Source: Diplonema japonicum (lineage: Eukaryota > Euglenozoa > Diplonemea > Diplonemida > Diplonemidae). From it: a stretch of DNA of 64,000 nt. Positions within the stretch are counted from its first letter, which is position 1. Each line of letters begins with the position of its first letter. The stretch spans positions 124,001 to 188,000 of the forward strand of contig OZ025683.1 of assembly GCA_964019335.1 (NCBI GenBank), given 5' to 3'. The position numbers were made by a program, and so were the translations under genes. The notes under the pieces are model-generated. The model did no database searches, was not told where the DNA came from, and was given only the letters and a program-made list of their open reading frames with translations. Shown in pieces: positions 11,122 through 21,200 of the stretch.

Positions 11122-12246
11122 GCTTATTTTCCCTCCCCCACTTTTTAATGGCTGTGTGCGTGTGCAGACAGATCGGAATAGAGAAATTCGTTTTTTCTTT
11201 TTTTTAATATTTTAATTTTCAGTTTTGTTCAGTTCTGACACCCCTTTAGCTTTTTTTTTTTTTTTCCTTTTTGTGAGGAGAACTGGAGGCGCGACAAAAG
11301 TTTCTTTTTTATATTCTTTTCTTTTCCAGGTTGTCATCCCTTTTTTTTTCCCCCTTTTAGTCACGAGGAAAACAAAAAAGAAGAAGAAAAAAAAAAAGAA
11401 ACTGCTTGTTCTTGGAGTTCTCCCCCCCCCCCCCCCCCCCCCAAGTTTAGGGGGAGAAAGAGAAGGGAACAAAAAAAGGGGTATTTCCTTAGTACAGGTA
11501 TCTCTCTCCTTTCCACACTTTGTTATTTTCAAGTCTCCCTGGGTTTTGTTACATTCTCTTCTTCTTTTTGTCTCTCTCTTGTAATTAAAAAAAGAAAAAA
11601 AAAAGAAAAAAACAAAGAAAACCTGTTCTCATTCAGAAAATCGTTATCTATGTGAAAACTTTTTCCCCCCTTCTTTTTTATCTTAACGAGCAAGCGCGTT
11701 CTCTTTTCCTTTTGTTATCTTTTTCTCTTCGTTCTTAAGGGTTCTGGGTGCGTGACACCACCCCTTGCGCGAGCCATTTCAGATGACTCCTGCACATCAT
11801 GACGCTCCTTCAATGTGTCGTTAACAGAAAAAAAACTCGGAATTTACCTGAAATAGCCAATAGACGAATGTGACTGTGGTCGGGAGACAAGAGAAGGAAG
11901 AAAGAAAGAAGAAGAAAAAAGTATTCGAAACCCCCCCCCCCCCCCCCCCCGAATGAAAGATTTTTTTTGAAGATAAAGACAGAAAACCAAAAAAAAAAAA
12001 AAAGTGAGAAGACGAGGGAAGAGTATTTTAAAAAAAAAAGAAATAGAAATTTCCCCCTCCTTTTCTATCTCTCTTTTTTCTTTATTCTTCTTCTTTCTTA
12101 TTCTATTCAATTTTTTCAGGTTCTACTCTTTTTTTCTTTTTCTTTCTCTTATACTTTATTTCATTTATTTCTTTTTTCTTTTTTTATAAAAATCCTGTTC
12201 ACCACTGTTTGACAAAACGAGAAGGGGAAGGAAGGGGGGGAAAAAA
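11122..12246 (+). other. 1.1 kb homopolymer-rich spacer upstream of dynein gene
   Basis: It contains T tracts, a C18 tract near 11424, A-rich blocks, a C19 tract near 11932 and A-runs near 11990. A roughly 95-bp island (11736-11830) has ordinary complexity but no ORF, tRNA fold or recognisable RNA. The stretch just before the dynein start is pyrimidine-rich with TTTTTTCAGG at 12112-12121, a possible splice acceptor for the dynein mRNA 5' end. Confidence 0.6.
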
Positions 12247-15200
12247 ATGGAACCCCAGTTAAGAAAGAAAGCGGTCATTGCAAAAAGCGCAGTTGGTGGG
12301 GTTTGCGGCTCCAATATTATCAATGGTGCAAAGTATAAGCCCGCTATGCGGCTGGTACAACCCTTGGTACGTAAGGAAATAGCAGGACTGGACCTGGAAA
12401 AGGTGATGGAATACCTCTCGGAGCAGCAAAATGAAGAAGAAATGGTTCACATGACAAGCGTCAGGACCATGGGGCCGTACAACCTACGTGCTGTAACCAC
12501 CGACAGCTCCCCCCGAGAATGGGAAATAACAAAAACCAGCATAAACGGCGCACCTCTAGAAGGCTGGTTAAGAGAACGAAAGGTGTTCACGGCCCTCAAA
12601 AACATAAGATTCCTCCAACAATTACCTATGATCAAGGCCTTTCAACGATGGAAGGCGAACGTACGGCGTGGGGTCTTCCTCCACTGCAGGCGTGCCTTGT
12701 CATCACGGTTGCTTCTCTTGAAACCCCTTCATCGAACTGCAATCAATGCTACTCTTTCCCACCTCCACACGATGCACAGCACGCCCCTTACACGTATCCC
12801 CACCATGAAGCGGCACACCCCCAACGCCCTTCTTCTCGATACCTTCGTCGAGCTGCAGAACTGTCAGTTAGAAGAGGCTAGTGAGGTGATCACCAAAACC
12901 CTTCGAGATCTTGATGCCGCTCTGCAAACCACTTTTCTTGCACTTGAAGCAGCCAGCGTTGTCAGCGATGTCTGCACTGTGGACGATCTTGCGGCGCTCT
13001 TTCCTGCTGACGTGACGGAGGCCACTGTAGTTTCCCGTGCTGCGCAGCTCAAGCACCGCATGCACACCTCTGCCATGCTCCCCCGGTTAAAACGGCTCAC
13101 CACGTTCATGATCGAAGAAGGCCTCCTCAAGCACACCTTGCACAGCATCTGCATGCTGGTAGACGCGATGTGCCCCCTCCCCAATGGGCGGAGCCCTTTA
13201 TGCTTCCGCTCGACCATCGCCCTCAACCTCACGGGCACTCCTACTGTGCTCCCCACACAGGCCCAGGTCTCCCGTTCTATCGACAGTGTGGTGACAAGCG
13301 TGAGGAGAACCGTCGCCGCTTCAACGCATCTGCACATCGACGCCTTGCTTGACGAGACACCTTTCTTCAAGAAGCTTCTGCGTGCGGACGACTCCATCAT
13401 CAGTGATGCGTATAAGTTTGTTGAGCAGTACGTCGACACGCTTGAAGAGCCCCAACGCTGGGTGGATTGGGTGACCAGGAGTTGGCCTGCCGCCAAGGAG
13501 TCGTGGGACACCCACAACGACAGAGTAACCACAGAGGACTTCAAGGTGATGGTGGCCAAGCTCGAAAGCGTGTGCCAGTGTGCGCAGAGGCGTCTGGTCA
13601 ACACGTCTGTCGGTGTGCTGTACGTGAACCACACGTCGTCCAGGTCGCTGCTGTTGTCGGGCGTGAAGACAATACGTTGCTGGTTCGAGAGGAACCTCAC
13701 AAGAGCAGCTGCAGTGCGCAGCGAAAGGCTGCAGAAAACTATTAACACATCCTTAGTCCTGTTGCAGTTGCGGCACACAGACCTTGACAAGTGGGCAGCT
13801 TGGGTGGTGGATATTGAAGCTGCTGAAGCGCAGCGTCCCGCCATCCTCGCTTCCTTGAAGGAGATAGGCGACCTCTTTGCCCTCATTTCCGCCACGGGCA
13901 CCTCCTGCGACTACACTACCCTCCACGATACTCTGTTGGAGGACACCGTACAGCCATCGATGAAGCGGCGGTACCTCCAAGCCTTGGACGCTGCTAAGGA
14001 CTACAAAAAGGAACAGCTCCCTGTGCAGCAGGAGGCCTTGTGCCGACGCATTGATGACATCAAAGGGCAATGCAAGCAGAGATGGAAGACTGCCATGGAG
14101 GGGGTATTTATTTTGCCTTCGGGCGAACCTGCAGAGGTGCTGAAAAGCATCGAAGCAGCGGAAGATGAAATCACAAAGCTAAAGACAGCTAGCGAGACGT
14201 GCAGCAAGTACGAAAAAATATGCGGATTCCCCACCGCTGAATGGCGGGTCTTGGCAGGTGCCACTGAGGCTGTGTATCAAAGAAAAGTAGTGTGGACAGC
14301 CTTGCACGAGTTTGAGATGATGTCCAAGAAAGCGATGAAAACGCACCTGTCAGTGCTGAACGTGAACAGCCTAATGTCGTCGCTGAATGAATTCCAAGAT
14401 GTTGCAGCCAAACTGTGTCTGGAGGTGGGCGACGCCGTAAGCGAGAGGCTGGAGAAGGAGGTGCAACGGGACAGCAATCTGCTTCCCTTGTTCAAGAATT
14501 TCGCTTCGAAAGCGATGGAAAAGCGGCACTGGGACGTGGTGCTGGAGAGCTTGAAGTTAGAATGCGACGAGTGCAAAACGTTGACGATGGAGCAGCTTGT
14601 GGAACACGGTGTCCTCAAGAAGGAAGCAATGTGCGCTGAGGTGAGCAGAGTGGCCGATGGGGAATACTCCATCAACAACGCCCTCGACGAGATCGAACGT
14701 GCGTGGTGCACTACTCACTTCGAGATGACGAAACACAACACTGATGCGTACATCTTGGGCACTTTAGACACTCCTATTCAACAACTAGAGGACCAACAGG
14801 TGCAGATCCAGGCAATCCTTGCGTCCAAATTCGTGTCTGGCGTTGCGGAGCGTGTCGACGAATGGGCCACGCGTTTGTCTGTGCTGGCTGACATTCTAGA
14901 GGAGTGGATCCAGGTGCAGAAAACGTGGTTATATTTGGAGTTCATTTTCAGCTCGCCTGACATCAACCAACAGCTGCCCGACGAGAGCAGGGACTTCAAG
15001 CAAGTCGACACAGATTTCAAAAAGCTCACCAATACAGCATACGATCAGCAGCGAGTTATCGCAGTGGCCACACCCGCTGTGCTGGGCATGCTGCGCGATG
15101 CCAACAGCAAGCTGGACGTCATTCAAAAAAAGCTTGAGTCGTACTTGGAGACAAAACGTGCGGCATGCCCGAGGTTCTACTTCCTGTCGAACGACGAGCT

Positions 15201-18200
15201 GCTTTCCATCCTCTCCGACGTGCGCAACCCTGCGGCAGTGCAGCCGCACCTCATTAAGGTCTTCGACAACATGAAATCCGTCAACTTCAACGACGAAGGC
15301 ATGTCGCAGATCGCTGCCATGGTCTCCAGCGAAGGTGAGGTTGTGCAGTTCACGCACCTCATCACCCCCACTGGAGGCGTCGAGACGTGGCTTGTAGAGA
15401 TCGAGGCCACCATGAAGGCCACCGTAAAACACAACCTGAAAGAGGCCTTCAGTTCGTACCACAAGTGGGAGCGTGTCGAATGGTACTTCCAGTTCCCCGC
15501 GCAGTGCATCACCTGCACGGACATGATCATCTGGACGCAGGAGGTTGAGGCCGCCATTTCATCCAATACAGTACCGGAGTACATCACGAAGTACAAGCAG
15601 CAGCTTGCCATCACAGTGGACGTCGTAAAAGGAGACCTGAAGGCACTGGAGAGGCAGGTTGTGTGCACAATTATTCTGATGGACGTGCACGCAAGGGACT
15701 GTGTTGTGCAGTTGAGCGACAGCGTGGTGTCAATCACAGACTTCGAATGGGCACGGCAGCTGCGGTACTACTGGGAGGATGGCTGTATGATAAAACACTG
15801 CGCTGCGGAGTTCGTCTATGGGTACGAGTACTTGGGCAATCAGCCGAGGCTTGTCATCACCCCATTGACAGACCGAGCCTTCTTAACGTGCACAGGGGCC
15901 CTATCCATGAATCTTGGAGCTGCACCACAGGGTCCTGCTGGTACAGGGAAAACAGAAAGCGTGAAGGATCTCGGGAAGGCGCTTGCAAGGCAGGTGGTCG
16001 TGTTCAACTGTTCCGACGGTTTGAACCACAAGATGATGTCGCAGATGTTCTCTGGTCTAGCGCAGGCTGGTGCGTGGGCTTGCTTCGACGAGTTCAACAG
16101 GATACCCTTAGAGGTGCTCTCAGTTGTCGCACAACAGATGCTGGAAATCACCTCTGCCCTAGCGGTAGGAAAACACAGCATTCAATTCGTTGGCAGGCAC
16201 ATCGCACTGAGCAGGAACTTCGGCGTTTTCATCACCATGAACCCTGGGTACGCTGGGCGCACGGAGCTGCCTGACAATTTGAAAGCGCTGTTCCGCCCTA
16301 TATGCATGATGATCCCCGACTACACTCTTATCGCAGAAGTGATGTTCTTTTCAGAAGGGTTCCAAGAAGCCAGCATCCTTGCTAGGAAGATGGTGCAGTT
16401 GTACAAATTATCTTCGGAGCAGTTATCGAAGCAGGACCACTACGACTTCGGGATGCGCGCTGTGAAATCCATCTTAGTGATAGCAGGGTCTCTGAAGAGG
16501 TCCTCCCCCGACAACTTGGAAGAGCTTCTCTTGATCAAAGCGATGCGTGACTCCAACATCCCGAAATTTCTGCGGGAGGATACACTGCTGTTTGTGGCGT
16601 TGATCAAGGACCTCTTCCCGGAGTTCGACGTGAAGGAGGTTGTGGACGAAGACCTCATCGCGCTTGTGAAGGGCGCGCTGAAGGAGAAGCAATACCAAAC
16701 CGTTCCGATGTTCGTGATGAAAGTGATGCAGCTGTACGACACACTGGTGGTGCGCCACGGCGTGATGACGGTGGGGCAAACTATGACTGGGAAATCCGTG
16801 TTGCTCAAAACACTCTTCACAGCGTTGAACAAAGGTGCGGAGGACACGTCTACACACTACCGGCACGTGGTGTCCTACTCACTGAACCCGAAGAGCGTCT
16901 CGCTGGGTGAACTCTACGGCGAGGTGAACCCCATCACACAAGAATGGCACGACGGGATTCTCAGCAAGCTTGCTCGAAACGTTGTAGAAGAAGCGACCGC
17001 TTTTCCTGATGAAAAACGATGGCTAGTGTTCGACGGCCCCGTGGACACCATCTGGTCGGAGAACCTGAACACGGTGTTGGACGACAACAGAATGCTGTGC
17101 CTCGTCAACGGCGAGAGGATTAAAATGCCCGGCTGCGCCTCCTTCATCTTCGAGGTACAAGACCTCAAGGTCGCCTCCCCCGCAACAGTCTCTCGATGCG
17201 GAATGGTCTTTTTAGAACCATACTATTTGGACGGTGGATGGCGGCCCGCTGCACTATCATACATCCAACGAACCCAACTAGAAATATCAACGGGATGGGA
17301 CACCGACTGTGTCGTTCAACATCTTGAGGCAACGATGCCAATGGGACTGCGCTATTTAAGAAGGGACTGCAAAGAATGGATGCCGAGTGTGGACGTACAG
17401 GTTGCTCTGTCGCTGCTTGCGTTGCTGAAATCGCTTCTCATGGTGCACTTGAAAACCCACGACAGCGTCACAAAGGAAGCCTTCTCCATGATGTACGTGG
17501 TGGCCTTCACATGGTCTGTGGGGGCGAACATCGCAGACACGAGCAGGCAGCGTTTCGATGAGTTCGCAAAGGGTTTGTTGCGTGCTGTCTGCAAAGGTAT
17601 ACCGGAGAATATCTCCCTACACGATCTGTCTTACGACGCAGCAACCTGCCAGTGGGTGACGTGGGCCGACCTGGTCCCCTCGTGGGAGTACAGTGAAAGT
17701 CTCAACTTCTTCGACATCGTTATCCCAACCCCTGAGACAGTCTGCTACTGCACCCTTCTGCAACGGGTGACCGCTGTTAAGGGGAATGTCCTACTCAGCG
17801 GGCCCACCGGTGTTGGGAAGTCCATCATGATGCAGTCCTTCCTCTTCGACACGCTCAAGGCAGGTAACCCCGACTCCCACTGGTGTTTTTTCAACGCCGT
17901 CTTCAGCGCTCAAACTACCGCAGCGAACCTCCAAGAAAAAATTGAATCGAAACTGCACAAAAAGAAAAACACCCTCCTCGGGGCGCCCCCCGGTAAGGGC
18001 ATCCTGCTCTTCATCGACGATGCCAACATGCCCGCGCTTGAGATCTTCGGTGCATCCCCGCCAATAGAGCTCATCAGGCAGGTCATAGGACAGGAGGGTT
18101 TTTACGACAGAAATAAACTTATCTTCAAAAAGATAGAGGACATGCTGACGGTGGCGGTTTGCGGGCTTCCTGGAGGTGGGCGGAACGACCTCACACCGCG

Positions 18201-21200
18201 CATGACGTCTCTATTCCACCTCATGGCCGTCCCTGAGCTGAGTCTTGCGTCGGTGAACAAGATATTTACGGAGATCTTGGGAGGTTTCTTCAGGCAGTGG
18301 GACGAGGACCTCGCATACCTTGCGGAAGAGCTGGTGGGGCACACCACTACCATCTTTCGTGCCATCACAACAACCATGCTCCCCACACCTGCGAAGTCTC
18401 ATTACACGTTCAACCTGCGCGACATAGGAAAGGTCGTGCAGGGACTGCTGCAAGCATCGCCTGCCACATCAAAAACCGCTGCTGCCCTGCGGCGTGTGTG
18501 GTGCCATGAGGCCACCCGCATCTTTCATGACAGGCTGATCGACGATGAGGACCGTGCATGGTGGTGGGAACACATGGAAGGCTTGATGAAAGACAACTGG
18601 GAACCGGACTGCAAGCACATGCTCCTGGGAGACCTTATGAACGAAGAGAAGCAGTACACGGAGATGGAGAACAAGCTAGACCTCGCAACCCGCATGAGCG
18701 AAAAGCAATCCGAGTATAACAAAAAAACCCACTCCACAATGGACCTTGTCTTTTTCAACGATGCAGTAGCGCACCTCTCAAGGATATGCAGGGTGATACG
18801 CGTGCCAAGGGGGAACGCGTTGCTGGTGGGCGTCGGCGGGTCTGGCAGGCAGAGTCTCACCACCTTGGGAGCCTTCCTGTGTGGTTTGAAACTCTTCAAA
18901 ATCGCAATTTCAAAGTCCTACGGCATGACAGAGTTCAGAGAAGACATAAAGAACCTCCTCCTAGAGGCGGGTTGCTGCGGGAAGGGTGTTGTTCTCTTCA
19001 TGACTGACTCTCAGATTGTCGATGAGTCGATGCTGGAAGACACAAACAACATCTTGAACACAGGTGAGATCCCGAACCTCATGCAGCCTGAAGACAATGA
19101 GAAGATCGCAGCGGCTGTCGCGCCTGTCGTCAGGGCGCAGGGCAAGATGGAAACCCGCACAGTCATCCTACAGGAATTCACAAATAGATGCAGAGAGCAC
19201 CTCAAGATAATCCTTGCTGTGTCGCCTGTGGGAGACAAGTTTAGACAGCGGCTTCGAATGTTCCCATCCCTTGTGAACTGCATGACCATCGACTGGTTCA
19301 CAGAGTGGCCCAAAGACGCCTTGTTGGGTGTCGCCAAGCGTACTTGCAGCACGATACCTGCAGCAGCACAGCTCCCTTGTGTGGCAGAGTTGTGTGTTGA
19401 TATGCATCTGGACGTACGTGACCAGAGCATTATCTTCTTTAAGCAGTTGCAGCGGCGGAATTACACGACACCTACATCCTACTTGGCGTTGCTGTCCACC
19501 TATAAGCAGATGTTGGATGAGTACACAACGAGCACCGGTGCGAGCCTCAGTAAGTACCGCAATGGTCTCGAGAAGCTGTTCACGACACAGACCATCGTCG
19601 ACAACTTGAAAGTGACGCTTCGCGAAATGCAACCCAAACTCCAGAAGGCCAGCGAAGAGACTTCGCAGCTGATGGTAACCGTGCAGCAGGAACAGATCGA
19701 GGCAGACGTGCTGCGTAGCGAGTGCAAGCAGAGCAAAGAGGTGACGCAACAGATTATGAACAACGCGAGCAGCATCAAGGACGAGTGTCAGGAGGCACTG
19801 GACAAGGCGATGCCTGCGTACTACGGTGCGCTGGACGCTCTTAAAAGCTTGAACAAAAGTGATATCACCGAAATCCGCAGCATGGCGTCCCCTCCGAATA
19901 AGGTGAAATTGGTGCTCGAAGCGGTACTGGTGCTGCTAGGAGAGAAAACTGGCTGGGACACTGCAAAGAAGGTGATGGGCAGCATAGGGTTCATCGACAG
20001 GCTGCGCGAGTATGACAAGGACAACGTGTCGGAGAAGCTGCTGAGCAACCTGCAACGGTTTATCAAGGACGCAGAGTTCCAGCCGGAGATCGTGAAGAAA
20101 TCTAGCATGGCTGCTATGAGTCTCTGCCTGTGGGTGCGTGCAATTGACAATTATTCAGCTGTATCAAAGGACATTGCACCGAAGAAGCAACAGCTGGCAG
20201 TTGCTGAAGCCGAGCTTGATGCTGCGCAGCACAAGCTAGCAGCGGCACAGGCACACCTCAAAGAAGTCGAAGATAAAGTGGAAGCATTGCAGGTGAAGAT
20301 GAGGGAAGCTGTTGACTACAAAGACCAGCTGGAAGACGACCAGAGACAGACGCAGGTCAAGCTACACCGTGCTGAGCAGTTAGTTAACGGGCTGTCGTCC
20401 GAGCAGGTTCGTTGGATAGAAGCGGAGAAGAGACTCAGCGAAGAACAAGAGAAGCTTGTGGGCACCATCCTTCTAGCCGCCGCCTGCATCGCGTACGTGG
20501 GCCCCTTCACATCCGCCTTCAGGGAGACCCTCATCACGAAGTGGACTGCTGCATGCAAGAGCTACGCAATACCGTGCAGCGACTCTTTCAACCTCGCCTC
20601 CATCGCTGACCCAGTGAAGGTACGGCAGTGGGGCATCGATGGGTTGCCTTTGGACAACTTCAGCAAAGAGAATGCTACAGTGGTGTCGAAGGCAATGCGG
20701 TGGCCGCTGTGCATCGACCCACAGTCGCAGGCGTACGGCTGGATCAAAAAATCTGAAAAGTCTAATGGGCTGACGGTGACAAAGCTAACAGACCCGAACT
20801 TCATGCGTGTTGTGGAGACAGGGATCCGTGTGGGGTCGTCTGTTCTTCTTGAAGATGTGAGCGAGACACTGGACCCTTCACTGGACCCTATACTACAGAA
20901 GTCTGTGTACAAGAGTGGCGGGCGCTTGCTCATCATGCTTGGTGATACTGAGATGGATTACGACCCGAACTTTAAGTTGTACATTACGACGAAAATGCCG
21001 AACCCGCACTTCCTTCCCGAGCTGCAGATCAAGGTCACTGTGGTGAATTTCACAGTCACCTCGAAGGGTCTCGAAGACCAGCTGCTTGCTGACGTCGTCC
21101 GCTGCGAGCGTGCGGATCTCGAACAGCAGCAGGACAAGATGGTTGTCGAGATCGCTGAGGCAAAGGACCAGCTGGACTCCATCGAGAGCAACATCCTGCG

